Counted from the first letter of the stretch, positions 23,449 to 36,672 are shown. The stretch is DNA of 64,000 nucleotides from Pseudomonas sp. CC120222-01a (GCF_003097235.1 NZ_QEQQ01000001.1:496001-560000); one strand, 5' to 3'. Numbers and translations are program-made. The notes: generated from the letters alone by a model not told the origin.

Positions 23449-25065
23449 TCAGGCAGTGAGTCGCGAGGTGACCTCACCCAACTGCCCCGACAACCCATGC
23501 AGGCGCTGCCCCGCCTGCTCGGTATGCTGCACCGCCTCCTGGTTGGCGGTGGCAATGCGGGTGATTTCGATCAGGTTGCGCGAAATGTCTTCGGCCACGC
23601 TGGTCTGCTCTTCGGCCGCCGTGGCGATCTGCCGGTTCATGTCGCGGATCGCCTCCACCGCCAGGGTGATCCGTTGCAGCATCTGCCCGGCCTGCTGCAC
23701 CTGCTCGGCGCCCTCCTCGCTGCGCTGCTGGCCGCTCTCGATGGCCTTGACCGCCTCCACCGCCCCCGATTGGACGGCTTCGATGATCTGGTGAATCTCG
23801 GCGATCGATGCCGCCGTGCGCTGGGCCAGGCTGCGCACCTCGTCGGCGACCACGGCAAAGCCACGCCCGGCCTCACCCGCACGGGCCGCTTCGATGGCGG
23901 CATTGAGCGCCAGCAGGTTGGTCTGCTCGGCAATGCCACGGATCACTTCCAGCACCTTGCCGATGCGTGAGCTGTCGTTCTCCAGGTCGCGGATCACTGC
24001 AGCGGTGCCGGCGATCTCGCGGTTGACCACGCCAATGATGTCGATGGTCTGCTGCATCACCTGTTCCCCCGCCTGGGCACTGTGGTCGGCATCGTCGGCG
24101 GCACGTGCGGCCTCGGCGGCGTGGCGGGCCACTTCCTGGGCCGTGGCGGACATCTCGTGCATGGCCGTGGCCACCTGGTCAGTGCGCTGGAACTGGTCGT
24201 GGGTACCGCGGGCCATGTCACCGGCTATGTTGCGCAACTGGCCACTGGCGCCTTCCAGCTCCTGGGCGTTGTCCTTGAGGCGGCCAACGGTCTCGGCGAG
24301 GAAGTCGCGCAAGGTATTGGCGGCGCGCGCCAGACGGCCCAGTTCGTCCTCACGACGGCTGTCGACGCGGGCGGCGAAGTGGCCCTGGCTGAGTTGCGCC
24401 ACGTATTCGATCAGTTGGCGGATCGGCTCGATCAGGCTGCGGTTGAGCAGCCACAGGCTGAGCAGGCCGACCAGCAATGCCGACCCCAGCATCACCAGCA
24501 CGCCCAGCCACACGGTGCGCTCGGCACCGGCATTGATCTCGGCGGCACGGCCACGGGCTTCGGCGCGCAGCTGCTCGACCAGCGCGCTCATCTGCTCGCT
24601 GGCCGCCCGGTCCACGCCCTTCACCGCCTGGTCACCGGCTACCGGGTCGCCACCGGCCGCCAGAAATGCCTGACGCCCTTGTTCGTAGGCCTGACCGAGT
24701 TGGCGATGGCTGTCACGCAGTTGCTGCAGCGGTGCCTTGAGCTTGGCATCGCTGCTGTCGATCAGTTCCCCAAGCAACTGTTGAACCTGCTGCTCGCGGG
24801 CCTGGAACTGCTGCCAGTACTTGTCCAGCTCGGCCGGCTGGCGACCGCGCAGCAGCACGTTCTTCCATTCCTGCACCTGGATCTTGAACTGCAGGTTGGC
24901 TTCATCGATCAATTGCGACGCCCGCAGCGGCCCGTCCACCAGTTCGCCATAGCCACGCACGCTGGAGGACAGGAACTGGAAGCACACCAGGGCGATCAGC
25001 AGCATCGCCGCCAGGCTGCCGCCCAGCAGGGTGAGAATTTGCACTCGGAGTGATTTACGCAACAT
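23449..25065 (-). CDS. Methyl-accepting chemotaxis protein
   Basis: Transmembrane chemoreceptor of 538 residues. A membrane segment at about 10-32 is followed by a helical periplasmic sensor domain (about 33-185), a second membrane segment (about 190-212, [19 protein letters not shown]), a HAMP domain and the signalling domain with the hairpin tip ([19 protein letters not shown], in the conserved [19 protein letters not shown]). No C-terminal CheR-binding pentapeptide. The ATG at 25065 places the first membrane helix at the N-terminus. The ligand cannot be told from sequence alone. Confidence 0.9.
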   Translation of the reverse strand: MLRKSLRVQILTLLGGSLAAMLLIALVCFQFLSSSVRGYGELVDGPLRASQLIDEANLQFKIQVQEWKNVLLRGRQPAELDKYWQQFQAREQQVQQLLGELIDSSDAKLKAPLQQLRDSHRQLGQAYEQGRQAFLAAGGDPVAGDQAVKGVDRAASEQMSALVEQLRAEARGRAAEINAGAERTVWLGVLVMLGSALLVGLLSLWLLNRSLIEPIRQLIEYVAQLSQGHFAARVDSRREDELGRLARAANTLRDFLAETVGRLKDNAQELEGASGQLRNIAGDMARGTHDQFQRTDQVATAMHEMSATAQEVARHAAEAARAADDADHSAQAGEQVMQQTIDIIGVVNREIAGTAAVIRDLENDSSRIGKVLEVIRGIAEQTNLLALNAAIEAARAGEAGRGFAVVADEVRSLAQRTAASIAEIHQIIEAVQSGAVEAVKAIESGQQRSEEGAEQVQQAGQMLQRITLAVEAIRDMNRQIATAAEEQTSVAEDISRNLIEITRIATANQEAVQHTEQAGQRLHGLSGQLGEVTSRLTA

Positions 25066-25147
25066 CGCGGATCTCGGGAACAAGGAATAAGGAAACGGCG
25101 CGCCGTTGCAGCGCCGCGACAGACATCCTTGTCCTCGTTCGCAGGCC

Positions 25148-25177
25148 AAAAAAAAGCTGCCATCGATCGATAGCAGC
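25148..25177 (-). terminator. Intrinsic terminator of the ABC transporter gene
   Basis: On the minus strand a stem GCTGCTATCG/CGATGGCAGC (nearly perfect palindrome) followed by eight T. It lies behind the ABC transporter stop and before the chemoreceptor start. Confidence 0.85.
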
Positions 25178-25254
25178 CAGGTCGAGCACTTACGCAACAG
25201 TTGAATTCAATACTCTCAGGCAATTGCTACAGAAATGTTACAGCTGCACGACAC

Positions 25255-27018
25255 TTAGCCCGTGGTGAACTGCAGTTCGGCCAGACGAGCGTACAGCGGG
25301 CTTTCTTCGATCAGCTGCCGGTGCGTGCCGACCGCGACCACACGCCCCTTGTCGATCACCGCGATGCGGTCGGCATGCTGCACCGTGGCCAGGCGGTGCG
25401 CGATGACCAGCGTGGTACGCCCGGCCATGAGGCTCGGCAGGGCCTGCTGGATCAGGTGCTCGCTCTGCGCATCGAGGGCGCTGGTGGCTTCGTCGAGCAG
25501 CAGGATCGGCGCATCCACCAACAGCGCCCGGGCAATTGCCAGGCGCTGCTTCTGGCCACCGGAAAGGCCAATGCCGCCCTCGCCCAGCGGCGTCTGGTAA
25601 CCCTGTGGCAGTTGCCGGATGAATTCGTCGGCGTGGGCGCCCTGGGCTGCCGCCTCGACGTCGGCCAGAGTCGCCTCGGGTCGACCGTAGCGGATGTTGG
25701 CCTCAACCGTGCCGCGGAACAGTGACGGGTTCTGTGCCACCAAGGCGAATTGGCGGCGCAGGTCGTCAGGCTCCAGCGCCGTGATCGGCTGGCCGTCGAG
25801 CAAGATGCGCCCCTGCTGCGGATCGTAGAAGCGCAAGAGCAGGTCGAACAAGGTCGACTTGCCCGCCCCCGACGGCCCCACCAACGCCACGGTCTGGCCT
25901 GGTTCGATGGCCAGGCTGAGGTGGTCGATGGCCGCCACCGATGGCCGCGAGGGATAGGCGAAGGTCAGCTGCTGCAGTTCGATGCGTCCGCTGACACGCT
26001 GTTGTGCCAGCGCCTCGGGAACCTCAGGGACCAGGATCGTGCTGTTCGCCGCCAGCAGCTCGGCGATACGCTCGGCAGCCCCTGCAGCGCGCTGCAACTC
26101 GCCGATCACTTCACTGAGGGTGCCAAAGGCACTGCCGACGATCAGGCTGTAGAACACGAACGCGGCCAGCTCCCCTGCGGAAATGCGCCCGGCGATCACA
26201 TCCATGCCGCCCACCCACAGCATGACGCCAACCGCGCCCAGCACCAGCACGATCACCAGGGTGATCAGCCAGGCACGCTGGGCGATACGTTGCCGGGCCA
26301 CGGCAAATGCGGCCTCCACCGTACCGGCGAACAGCTCGCGGTCGCGGGCCTGGTGGTTGTAGGCCTGCACGGTCTTGATCTGCCCCAGGGTCTCGGCCAC
26401 ATAGCTGCCGACATCGGCCACCCGGTCCTGACTCTGCCGCGACAGGCTGCGCACCCGCCGGCCAAACAGCAGGATCGGCGCCAACACCAGCGGCAATGCC
26501 ACCACCACGATGCTGGTGAGCTTGGGGTTGGTGATGAACAGCAGCACCACACCACCGATCACCATCAGCGCATTGCGCAGGAACATCGACAACGACGAGC
26601 CGATCACCGACTGCAGCAAAGTCGTGTCGGCAGTCAGCCGCGACTGGATCTCGGAACTGCGGTTATCCTCGAAAAAGCCCGGGTGCAAGCCCACCAGGTG
26701 ATCGAAGACCGCGCGGCGGATGTCGGCAACGCAGCGCTCGCCGATCCACGACACCAGGTAGAAGCGGCTGAACGTGCCTGCCGCCAGGGCCAGCACCAGC
26801 ACCAGGAACAGGCCGATGGTCTGGTTCAACTGGTGCGCCGAGCGGGTCATGAAACCCTGATCGACCAGCAGGCGGATACCCTGGCCCATGGACAGGGTGA
26901 TGCCGGCGGTGACCACCAGCGCCAGCAGGGCCAGCAGCGCCTGGCGACGGTACGGACGCATGAACTGCCAGGCCAGGCGCAGGGCACGGCGTTGGCGAGA
27001 GGAAGCCGAATCGGGCAT
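25255..27018 (-). CDS. ABC exporter, MsbA-like (permease-ATPase fusion)
   Basis: Half-transporter of about 587 residues: six membrane helices (about 20-310) and a nucleotide-binding domain with Walker A GPSGAGKST, signature LSGGQKQRLAIARALL, Walker B ILLLDEATSALDAQ and switch His in IAHRLATVQ. Such proteins work as homodimers that flip lipids or drugs outward. The substrate is not evident. The start at 27018 (MPDSASSRQRR) is preferred over one 13 codons earlier, but neither has a good ribosome-binding site. Confidence 0.88.
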   Translation of the reverse strand: MPDSASSRQRRALRLAWQFMRPYRRQALLALLALVVTAGITLSMGQGIRLLVDQGFMTRSAHQLNQTIGLFLVLVLALAAGTFSRFYLVSWIGERCVADIRRAVFDHLVGLHPGFFEDNRSSEIQSRLTADTTLLQSVIGSSLSMFLRNALMVIGGVVLLFITNPKLTSIVVVALPLVLAPILLFGRRVRSLSRQSQDRVADVGSYVAETLGQIKTVQAYNHQARDRELFAGTVEAAFAVARQRIAQRAWLITLVIVLVLGAVGVMLWVGGMDVIAGRISAGELAAFVFYSLIVGSAFGTLSEVIGELQRAAGAAERIAELLAANSTILVPEVPEALAQQRVSGRIELQQLTFAYPSRPSVAAIDHLSLAIEPGQTVALVGPSGAGKSTLFDLLLRFYDPQQGRILLDGQPITALEPDDLRRQFALVAQNPSLFRGTVEANIRYGRPEATLADVEAAAQGAHADEFIRQLPQGYQTPLGEGGIGLSGGQKQRLAIARALLVDAPILLLDEATSALDAQSEHLIQQALPSLMAGRTTLVIAHRLATVQHADRIAVIDKGRVVAVGTHRQLIEESPLYARLAELQFTTG

Positions 27019-27222
27019 GACATGAACCAGAAAAGCCGGAAGATTGAAGACTACCATTCATCCACGCAGGCAGTGCCTATAACCCATCGATCTAACAGGT
27101 CTCTGGAGCTTTGCCGCGCTTTCTGCTGGACTGTGCAGGCCTTGGTGCACACGATAACTTTTGTAACAGGCCAGTCACGGCGCAGGGTTAACCTGAGCCT
27201 GAACCTGATGAGGAGATATTCA

Positions 27223-27396
27223 ATGAGCTTGCAACATGGCAGCGACACCGTGAAACCGCAGAGCAAACCACAACCCAAGGCCTGTGGTTCGATCATCGAC
27301 GCCCAGGGCCGCGAGATCGAGATCACCGAACAGATGATCCAGAAGGCCTGCAAGGAGCTGGAAGACAGCCGCGTTAAGAAAGTACGCCACGGCTGA
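27223..27396 (+). CDS. PA1571-family small protein
   Basis: 57 residues: a Lys/Pro/Gln-rich start (DTVKPQSKPQPKACGS) and a helical end (DAQGREIEITEQMIQKACKE, then LEDSRVKKVRHG). Members of this short Pseudomonas family have no known function. AGGAG lies 7 bases before the ATG and a strong terminator follows, so it is a stand-alone gene. Confidence 0.85.
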   Translation: MSLQHGSDTVKPQSKPQPKACGSIIDAQGREIEITEQMIQKACKELEDSRVKKVRHG

Positions 27397-27411
27397 AGCA
27401 AGAATGCTTTG

Positions 27412-27437
27412 AAACCCGGCTATATGCCGGGTTTTTT
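27412..27437 (+). terminator. Intrinsic terminator
   Basis: AAACCCGGC, loop TATAT, GCCGGGTTT with a run of six T. Lies 15 bp behind the PA1571-family gene. Confidence 0.92.
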
Positions 27438-27450
27438 GTTTTTACCTGTA

Positions 27451-27547
27451 CTGGCCTCTTCGCGGGTAAACCCGCTCCCACAGAGACATCACTCACCTCA
27501 ATGCAGTGATAAACCTGTGGGAGCGGGTTTACCCGCGAAGGGGCCAG
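27451..27547. repeat. Mirror-image REP pair
   Basis: Arms 27451-27483 and 27515-27547 (33 bp, one mismatch), each with GGCCTCTTCGCGGGTAAACC or its complement. Located between the small gene's terminator and the end of pdxB. Confidence 0.88.
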
Positions 27548-27565
27548 TGCAGGCTTATCGGGCAA

Positions 27566-28708
27566 TCAGGCCAACACGCCGCCCAGGGCATTGACCATCT
27601 GCGCCAACTGCGGCGCCTCGCCCCTCACACGCACCGCCAGCCCTTCGATCTCCCGGCGCGGTGGATACTGCTTGCGCAACTGGTCGAACGCCGCCCGCTG
27701 CTCGGCCACATCGTCACTCAGGCTGCGACGGAAATCGGCATCGTCACGGCGTGGGTCATACACCGCCCGGCACAGCGCCGCCAGGGCCCAGGCAGGCTCC
27801 GCCGTGCCGTCCAACTCGATTTGCGCCAACGGCGAAGGTGGCAGCAGGTCGGCCAGCTGCACCTTTTCGGCCTCTCCCAGATATCGGCACAAGGCCTGAT
27901 AGATCTGCGCCGTGCCGCGCTGGCGGCCATCCAGGCTATAACCGGCAATGTGCGGCGTGGCCAGCGTGCACAGGTCTGCCAATTGCAGGTCGACCTGTGG
28001 CTCGCCTTCCCAGACATCGAGCACCGCGTGCACGTCTTCGCGATCCAGCAGCAGCTCGCGTAGCGCCGAGTTGTCCACCACTGGCCCGCGGCTGGCGTTG
28101 AGCAACCAGGCACCGGGGCGCAGCTGCGCCAGCTGCGCTTCACCGAGCAGGTGCCAGGTCGGATGTTCGCCGCCGCGCTGCAGCGGAGTGTGCAGGCTGA
28201 TCACATCGCACTGTTCAAGGATCGTCGCCAGGCTGACGAAATCACCGCCCTCGGCTGCCTGGCGCAGCGGGTCGCAGACCAGCACCTTCCAGCCCAAGCC
28301 GTGCAGTACTCGCACCAGGCGGCCACCCACTTCACCGGCGCCGACCACCCCGTAGGTGCGTTGCGCCAGTGCCACGCCGTCCAGGTCAGCCAGGGTCAGC
28401 AGGCTGCCCAGTACGTAATCGACCACGCCACGGGCATTGCAGCCGGGTGCGCTGCGCCAGTGGATGCCGGTTTCGGCGAAGTAGTCCAGGTCCAGGTGGT
28501 CGGTGCCGATGGTGCAAGTGCCGACAAAGCGCACCTTGCTGCCTTCGAGCAGTTGCCGGTCGACCTTGGTCACCGAGCGCACAAGCAGCACATCGGCGTC
28601 CTTGACGCTGGCGGCGTCGAGGCTGCGGCCGGGATAACGGCGGATCTCGCCGAAGCCTTCGAAGAAGGCATCGAGCAGCGGGATATTCTCGTCGGCAACT
28701 ATCAGCAT
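27566..28708 (-). CDS. pdxB: Erythronate-4-phosphate dehydrogenase
   Basis: Second step of DXP-dependent pyridoxal phosphate synthesis: oxidises 4-phosphoerythronate with NAD. 380 residues, matching PdxB. Visible are the N-terminal [25 protein letters not shown], the NAD-binding [17 protein letters not shown] (about 120-136), catalytic Arg in [10 protein letters not shown], Glu in VWEGEPQVD and His in [10 protein letters not shown]. The extra C-terminal dimer domain of PdxB is present (about 285-380). Confidence 0.94.
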   Translation of the reverse strand: MLIVADENIPLLDAFFEGFGEIRRYPGRSLDAASVKDADVLLVRSVTKVDRQLLEGSKVRFVGTCTIGTDHLDLDYFAETGIHWRSAPGCNARGVVDYVLGSLLTLADLDGVALAQRTYGVVGAGEVGGRLVRVLHGLGWKVLVCDPLRQAAEGGDFVSLATILEQCDVISLHTPLQRGGEHPTWHLLGEAQLAQLRPGAWLLNASRGPVVDNSALRELLLDREDVHAVLDVWEGEPQVDLQLADLCTLATPHIAGYSLDGRQRGTAQIYQALCRYLGEAEKVQLADLLPPSPLAQIELDGTAEPAWALAALCRAVYDPRRDDADFRRSLSDDVAEQRAAFDQLRKQYPPRREIEGLAVRVRGEAPQLAQMVNALGGVLA

Positions 28709-28768
28709 GGCGCTCTCCTGTCTGGGGAGCGCAGTGTAGGCGCTACGTGAGGTGTGTTCCAGCGCGGT

Positions 28769-29011
28769 TCAGTCGGCTTTCTTGCGGATCCAGTACAGGT
28801 AGGTGCCGGCTTCTTCCTGCTGCTCGAGCAATTCGTGGCCGAGGAAGTTGCAGAACTTGGGGATGTCACGGCGGGTCGACGGGTCGGTGGCGATGACCTT
28901 GAGCAGGCCGCCAGCGGCCAGGTTGCGTACGTGCTGGTGCAGCATCATCACCGGCTCGGGGCAATTCAAGCCGGTGGCGTCGAGGATGGCATCGGGGGTG
29001 AAATCAGTCAT
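28769..29011 (-). CDS. tusA: Sulfur carrier protein TusA
   Basis: Small sulfurtransferase (80 residues) that takes persulfide sulfur from IscS and passes it on for tRNA 2-thiouridine formation and other routes. The CPxP motif with the sulfur-carrying Cys is in [13 protein letters not shown] (C17). Downstream of pdxB in opposite reading context, it lies 60 bp upstream of pdxB on the same strand and may share its transcript. Confidence 0.92.
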   Translation of the reverse strand: MTDFTPDAILDATGLNCPEPVMMLHQHVRNLAAGGLLKVIATDPSTRRDIPKFCNFLGHELLEQQEEAGTYLYWIRKKAD

Positions 29012-29110
29012 GGGGGGCTCCGCAAATGATCGCTATTGTGGCGCATCCGGTCGTGTCGACCAAGAGGTGGAGCGCTGGTGCATGGCTTAAGTGTGCGTGT
29101 GCGTTGAGAT

Positions 29111-29327
29111 CGAGCGCCGCCCGCGCGGCGCATCGCGAGCTGCGCTCGCTCCTACGTTTGTTTCTGGCCAGTAACGCCTGTGACAGGCGCGCGCGACCGC
29201 CTTGTTGGTACGCCGCGATATCGCGCCATGCGCCAAAGCGCTCGCGCGCAAATCTCACTGGAATAATTGGCCCGAAACAAACGTAGGAGCGAGCGCAGCT
29301 CGCGATGCGCCGCGCGGGCGGCGCTCG
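29111..29327. repeat. 53-bp perfect inverted repeat flanking a 111-bp core
   Basis: Arms 29111-29163 and 29275-29327 are perfect complements over 53 bp. Outside them, weaker mirror similarity continues for about 30 bp on each side. The core contains GC-rich stretches and GAATAATTGG. It differs in sequence from the REP pairs elsewhere in the window and has the form of a MITE or a large bimodular REP. No transposase is present, and no clear target duplication was seen. Confidence 0.85.
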
Positions 29328-29370
29328 GTTTCGACGCAGACAAAGCACTCAAGACTTGCGCCTGGCAACA

Positions 29371-30435
29371 TCAACGCGGTTTCAAATCAAGCCTGCGCAG
29401 GTGGCACGTCACTTCCTCACGGTCGTGATACAGCTGCTTGCAGGCAATCGACACCTTGACCTTGCGCGCCTTGAACGTCGCCTCCATGCGGTCCAGCAAC
29501 CGGCGCACCTCGGCATAGCGCTGCTTCATCGGCAATTTCAGGTTGACCACGGCCTCACGGCACAGCCCCTCTCCCAGCCAGGTCTCGATCAGCGAGGTGG
29601 TACGCGCCGGTTTCTCGACGATATCGCAGACCATCCAGTCCACCGGCTGCTTTGGCTGCCAGGTGAAACCGTCCGCCATCAGGTGCTCTACCAGCCCGGT
29701 TTCCATCAGGCTCTCGGCCATCGGTCCATTGTCGATGGCGGTGACCAGCATGCCACGGCGCACCAGCTGGTAGGTCCAGCCGCCTGGCGAAGCACCCAGG
29801 TCGACACCCTTCATGTCGTCGCCAAGGCGCTGTTCCCACTGCTCACGCGGGATGAACTGGTGCCACGCCTCTTCCAGCTTGAGGGTCGAACGGCTGGGCG
29901 CCTCGCGGGGGAATTTCAGGCGCGGGATACCCATCGGCCACAGCGCGCTATTGTTCACCTCGGCCATGCCAACGAATACCCGGCGGCCGCTGATGAAGGT
30001 CAGCAGCAGGCGCGGCAAGCTGGCGTTGTCGACCAGACGGCCCGCCTTTTCAAGGGCCTTGCGCAACGGCACTTCGAATTTGCGGCAGAAGGTCGACAGT
30101 TCCTTGCCGTCGTTGCTGTCCAGTACTTCCAGCCACAGGCTGCCAAATACCGGTTGCCCGGCCAGATGCTCCAGCAGCACGCTGATGCGATCGGTTTCCG
30201 GCAATTCGATATACGTGCCTCGCGCCCACTGGCGCGGGAAGATCAGCTGCGCGAAACGCAGTTGGGCCATCAGGCGTTCGGCACCTTCGGCCTCGGCACA
30301 GACGAACTCGGCACAAGCACTCTGCGGCTTGCCCTTGGCATAGCCGGCTACACCCAGCTGGGCGGCATGTTCGCTGATCTCGGCGCAGACCTCACCCTCG
30401 AAACCGGGCCGGCAATGCATGAACAGGGTATTCAT
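29371..30435 (-). CDS. rlmM: 23S rRNA (cytidine-2498-2'-O)-methyltransferase
   Basis: Methylates the ribose of C2498 in 23S rRNA with S-adenosylmethionine. 354 residues: an N-terminal THUMP-like region (about 1-165), then a Rossmann methyltransferase with GVDLGASPGGWTYQLVRRG (about 215-233), DGFTWQPKQPVDWMVCDI and VVNLKLPMKQR. The catalytic Lys-Asp-Lys-Glu-type set is consistent with the RrmJ class. Length equals that of Pseudomonas RlmM. Confidence 0.94.
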   Translation of the reverse strand: MNTLFMHCRPGFEGEVCAEISEHAAQLGVAGYAKGKPQSACAEFVCAEAEGAERLMAQLRFAQLIFPRQWARGTYIELPETDRISVLLEHLAGQPVFGSLWLEVLDSNDGKELSTFCRKFEVPLRKALEKAGRLVDNASLPRLLLTFISGRRVFVGMAEVNNSALWPMGIPRLKFPREAPSRSTLKLEEAWHQFIPREQWEQRLGDDMKGVDLGASPGGWTYQLVRRGMLVTAIDNGPMAESLMETGLVEHLMADGFTWQPKQPVDWMVCDIVEKPARTTSLIETWLGEGLCREAVVNLKLPMKQRYAEVRRLLDRMEATFKARKVKVSIACKQLYHDREEVTCHLRRLDLKPR

Positions 30436-30657
30436 CTTTCACTCCACTACGGCTGGCGCGCTACGGGCGCCGGCAGGGCGGCGATAATAAAGGAAGATCG
30501 GAACCTGCGACATGCCCCGCCGGTCCAGAAAAGAGTCAGGGGCACCAAACGGAGCTAACCTGACCATTCAGCCAGGTCCGTGCCGTGCGGGCCGAAACAG
30601 CGCGGTGGCACCGGCCATGACCAGCCGTGCCGGGCCCCGCCGCACAAGGAGTTGGCA

Positions 30658-33399
<2,742 letters not shown>

Positions 33400-33706
33400 T
33401 CGCCCCCGCCCGCTCAACGCCTTTTGCATCAAGCGCCGCACCTGCGGCGCTCGATGCACATGACCACAAGAAAAGTCAGCCTTTGACAGTAGCGCTTTAG
33501 TGGCCGCTCAGTCATCATTGGCCCGATTTGTCATCTAACAGTCATAAACGTGGGTATATAAGCCGCATTCTCAGCGCCGGACCTCGTTCTCCCTTACTGC
33601 ATTCGCAGTGATGGCCAATTGCCCTAGATCAAGTAAATTAAATATCCATTCAATAAAACCAGTGGCTTGCCGATATCTGTCGAAAGCCTTACGGACGATT
33701 CAGCTC
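33400..33706. other. Intergenic region acnA / aerotaxis receptor
   Basis: 307 bp. Near its start a 15-bp stem with one mismatch (GCATC at 33426 to GATGC at 33457, loop CC) without a T-run may end or stabilise the acnA message. The right part is AT-rich and carries the FliA-type promoter. Nothing else could be supported. Confidence 0.5.
33650..33676 (+). promoter_or_regulatory. Candidate sigma-28 (FliA) promoter of the aerotaxis gene
   Basis: TCAAT, 14 bp, GCCGATAT. The -10 box is identical to, and the spacing equal to, the site before cheV (4024-4050). The start codon follows 31 bp downstream. Confidence 0.65.
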
Positions 33707-35272
33707 ATGCGCAACAACCAGCCGATTACCCAGAGGGAACGGACTTTCCCTGCCCACCAGCGGTTGATCTCCACCACCAATGCCAAGGGTGTGATCACCT
33801 ACTGCAACGATGCATTCGTCGAGATCAGCGGTTTCACCCGCGAAGAGCTGATTGGCGCACCCCACAACCTGGTGCGCCACCCCGATGTGCCGACTGCGGT
33901 GTTTGCCCACATGTGGCAAACCCTCAAGCAAGGCTTGCCGTGGATGGGCATCGTCAAGAACCGTTGCAAATCCGGCGATCACTACTGGGTAAATGCCTAC
34001 GTCACGCCGATTTTCGAGAACAACCAGGTCGTCGGCTTCGAGTCGGTGCGGGTCAAGCCTACCGCCGAGCAGATCCGCCGTGCCGAAGCCCTGTACCAGC
34101 GCATCAACGATGGCAAGACCGCCATCCCGCGCCGCGATCGCTGGCTGCCGGTGCTGCAGGACTGGTTGCCGTTCATCCTGATCAGCCAGGTCGGTTTCCT
34201 GATTGGCAACTGGCTCGGTCACTCGTGGGGCTTCGCACTGGCCGCCGGTTTGTCGGTACCGCTCGGTCTGCTCGGCCTGGGCTGGCAGCAGCGAGGCCTG
34301 AAGCGCCTGCTGCGCCTGGCCGAACAGACCACCTCCGACCCGCTGATCGCGCAGATGTACACCGACAGCCGTGGGGTACAGGCTCGCCTGGAAATGGCCA
34401 TGCTCAGCCAGGACGCACGCATGAAGACCTGCCTGACCCGCCTGCAGGACAGCGCCGAGCACCTCAGCGACCAGGCGCGCCAGTCCGATGCCCTGGCGCA
34501 CAAGAGCTCCTCTGGCCTGGAGCGCCAGCGCGTGGAGACCGAACAGGTCGCCGCCGCCGTCAACCAGATGGCCGCCACCACCCAGGAAGTGGCCAACCAC
34601 GTGCAACGCACCGCAGACGCTACCCAGGAAGCCAACCGCCTGACCAGCCAGGGCCGGCAGATCGCCGGGGAAACCCGCGACGCCATCGAGCGCCTGTCGA
34701 CCGCCGTGGGCGAAACCGGCCAGACCGTGACCCAGCTGGCCAAGGACAGTGACGAGATCGGTGGCGTGGTCGATGTGATCAAGGGCATCGCCGATCAGAC
34801 CAACCTGCTGGCGCTCAACGCCGCCATCGAAGCGGCCCGCGCCGGCGAGATGGGCCGTGGTTTTGCCGTGGTCGCCGACGAGGTACGCCAGCTGGCCCAG
34901 CGCACCGCCGAATCGACCGGGCAGATCCATGGCCTGATCGCCAAGCTGCAACAAACAGCCAACAACGCCGTGCTGACCATGGAAACCGGTCACCGCCAGG
35001 CCCAGGAAGGCGTTGACCGCGTCATGCAGGCCGACCAGGCACTGGTCGGGATCAGCGAAGCAGTGGCCAATATCACTGACATGGCGACCCAGATTGCCGC
35101 CGCTACTGAAGAACAGACGGCAGTGGCCGACGAGATCAGCCGCAACATCAGCACCATCGCCCAGCTGGCCGACCAGACAGCCGAACAGGCGCAACATTCG
35201 GCACTGCTCAGCGAAGAGCTGACCAGCACTGCCGGCAGCCAGTATTCGCTGGTGGAGCGGTTTAACCGCTAA
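33707..35272 (+). CDS. aer: Aerotaxis receptor (PAS-MCP)
   Basis: Senses redox state through FAD in a PAS domain and signals to CheA. 521 residues: N-terminal PAS (about 8-120; [50 protein letters not shown]), a hydrophobic hairpin that anchors it in the membrane (about 150-195), and the chemoreceptor signalling domain with [20 protein letters not shown]. The start at 33707 fits Aer; the frame begins 33 codons earlier in AT-rich DNA without a ribosome-binding site. Position next to acnA matches the Aer-2 locus of P. putida as remembered. Confidence 0.9.
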   Translation: MRNNQPITQRERTFPAHQRLISTTNAKGVITYCNDAFVEISGFTREELIGAPHNLVRHPDVPTAVFAHMWQTLKQGLPWMGIVKNRCKSGDHYWVNAYVTPIFENNQVVGFESVRVKPTAEQIRRAEALYQRINDGKTAIPRRDRWLPVLQDWLPFILISQVGFLIGNWLGHSWGFALAAGLSVPLGLLGLGWQQRGLKRLLRLAEQTTSDPLIAQMYTDSRGVQARLEMAMLSQDARMKTCLTRLQDSAEHLSDQARQSDALAHKSSSGLERQRVETEQVAAAVNQMAATTQEVANHVQRTADATQEANRLTSQGRQIAGETRDAIERLSTAVGETGQTVTQLAKDSDEIGGVVDVIKGIADQTNLLALNAAIEAARAGEMGRGFAVVADEVRQLAQRTAESTGQIHGLIAKLQQTANNAVLTMETGHRQAQEGVDRVMQADQALVGISEAVANITDMATQIAAATEEQTAVADEISRNISTIAQLADQTAEQAQHSALLSEELTSTAGSQYSLVERFNR

Positions 35273-35284
35273 CGGCCGACGCCT

Positions 35285-35419
35285 GCGCGATCTCTGTAGG
35301 AGCGGCCTTGCGTCGCGAAAGGGCTGCAACGCAGCCCCAGCGATCTTGCAGTAGGGCAAATATTTGGGGCTGCTTTGCAGCCCTTTCGCGACGCAAGGCC
35401 GCTCCTACACAGATCGCGC
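35285..35419. repeat. Mirror-image REP pair
   Basis: Arms 35285-35339 and 35365-35419 are about 55 bp long with few mismatches and a 25-bp spacer. Each contains CCTTTCGCGACGCAAGGCCG or its complement. Located between the convergent aer and pseudouridine synthase genes. Confidence 0.88.
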
Positions 35420-35428
35420 ACAGGCGCA

Positions 35429-36313
35429 TCACCAGTCCAGTGTCAGCCGGCTCTCGAAGTAGCGGTCCTCGCCGGTCAACGGATCGGCAAATCGCAAGCT
35501 CTGCGCCAGCAGCTTCAATGGCCGCTGATAGTCGTCCTCTTCCTTGAGCAACTCGGGATAGAACGGGTCATTGCAGATCCCCGCCCCCAACGCCGCCATG
35601 TGCACACGCAACTGATGGGTCTTGCCCGTTACCGGCGACAGCCCGTAGCGCCACAACTCGCCCTGCTTCTCCAGCACTTCGGCAAAGGTCTCACTGTTAG
35701 GTTCGCCTGGCACTTCGTGCATGCGGAAGAACGGCTCGCCATGCACCAGGCGACTCTTGTGCACCAAGGGGAATACATGCTGCGGCAAGGCACCAGCGAT
35801 GGCTTGATAGCGCTTGTCGATCCGCCGCTCCGGGAACAACCGCTGATACGCACTGCGCGTCTGTGGATTGGCAGAGAACAACACCAGCCCGGCGGTGTGC
35901 CGGTCGATGCGATGCAATGGCACCAGATGCGGGTTGTCCAGGCGGCGGATCAGGCGACGCAACAGGGTTTGTTCGACGTATTCACCGGTTGGCGTCACCG
36001 GCAAAAAGTGTGGTTTGTCGGCCACCACCAGGTGCTCATCCACATGCAGGATGGTTTCCTGCACCGGAATCGGCCGCTCGTTGGGCACCTCGCGAAAATA
36101 GTGCAGGCGCATGCCGCGACGGTACGGCAAGTCGGCGGCAATCGCCCTGCCCTCGGCATCGAGCACCCGGCCGCGGGCGAAACGATCGAGCCACTGCGTG
36201 CGCTCGATGGCCTTGAAATGGTCACACAGGCAATCGAGCACCGTCGCCCAGTTGCCGGGTGGCAGGCAGACCGTGCTGGCTTGCTGGTGGGCGGGGTCGA
36301 AAGGCGTGGTCAT
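35429..36313 (-). CDS. RluA-family pseudouridine synthase
   Basis: Isomerises uridine to pseudouridine in rRNA or tRNA. 294 residues. The catalytic Asp is in LHRIDRHTAGLVLFSANP (about 125-142); also typical are LVVADKPHFLPVTPTG, DKRYQAIAG and GKTHQLRVHMAALGA. No S4 domain is present at the N-terminus, so the target may differ from that of RluC/RluD; the exact site cannot be told. Confidence 0.88.
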   Translation of the reverse strand: MTTPFDPAHQQASTVCLPPGNWATVLDCLCDHFKAIERTQWLDRFARGRVLDAEGRAIAADLPYRRGMRLHYFREVPNERPIPVQETILHVDEHLVVADKPHFLPVTPTGEYVEQTLLRRLIRRLDNPHLVPLHRIDRHTAGLVLFSANPQTRSAYQRLFPERRIDKRYQAIAGALPQHVFPLVHKSRLVHGEPFFRMHEVPGEPNSETFAEVLEKQGELWRYGLSPVTGKTHQLRVHMAALGAGICNDPFYPELLKEEDDYQRPLKLLAQSLRFADPLTGEDRYFESRLTLDW

Positions 36314-36342
36314 GGCAAGGCTCGGGCAATCAAAGCCGGGCA

Positions 36343-36672
36343 TTATCCCCCAAGCCCGGCACCCCAACCAGCCTCGACCATCCCTTCACTGTGCGCCTTC
36401 AAGCAGCGCAGCACCTGCACAGGCTCCCAACGCCCAGGATCATAGAGTGCATAGACCAGCCCCTGGTAACCCACGACATCCAGGCCCCGGTGGTAACCGG
36501 CACGCTGGAACAAGGCCTCGATCTCTGCAAAACACGTGTTGAAATGCACCTTGCCAAATGGCGTACGGTCATCGGTGACCAGGCCTTCGAGGCGCAATTC
36601 CAGCACGGCGTCGCACACCCGCTCCACCGGCATGCGGTTGACGCTGTACTTGAGTTGCTCGACGTTGAGCAT
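36343..36672 (-). CDS. Hypothetical protein
   Basis: 109 residues, soluble; the N-terminal part (MLNVEQLKYSVNRMPVERVCDAVLELRLEGLV, seen here as two overlapping helices) looks like a small winged-helix, the middle (LFQRAGYHRGLDVVGYQG) is unassigned. No named family was recognised. It is transcribed in the same direction as the pseudouridine synthase, 29 bp upstream of it, and may share its transcript. Confidence 0.65.
   Translation of the reverse strand: MLNVEQLKYSVNRMPVERVCDAVLELRLEGLVTDDRTPFGKVHFNTCFAEIEALFQRAGYHRGLDVVGYQGLVYALYDPGRWEPVQVLRCLKAHSEGMVEAGWGAGLGG

Noticed and set aside
29111-29327. Insertion sequence with terminal inverted repeats
   Set aside because: The 111-bp core cannot encode a transposase, and no direct target duplication was seen; kept only as a repeat.
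33689-35359. Antisense open frame across the aerotaxis receptor gene
   Set aside because: Shadow frame; sense strand encodes PAS and chemoreceptor domains.
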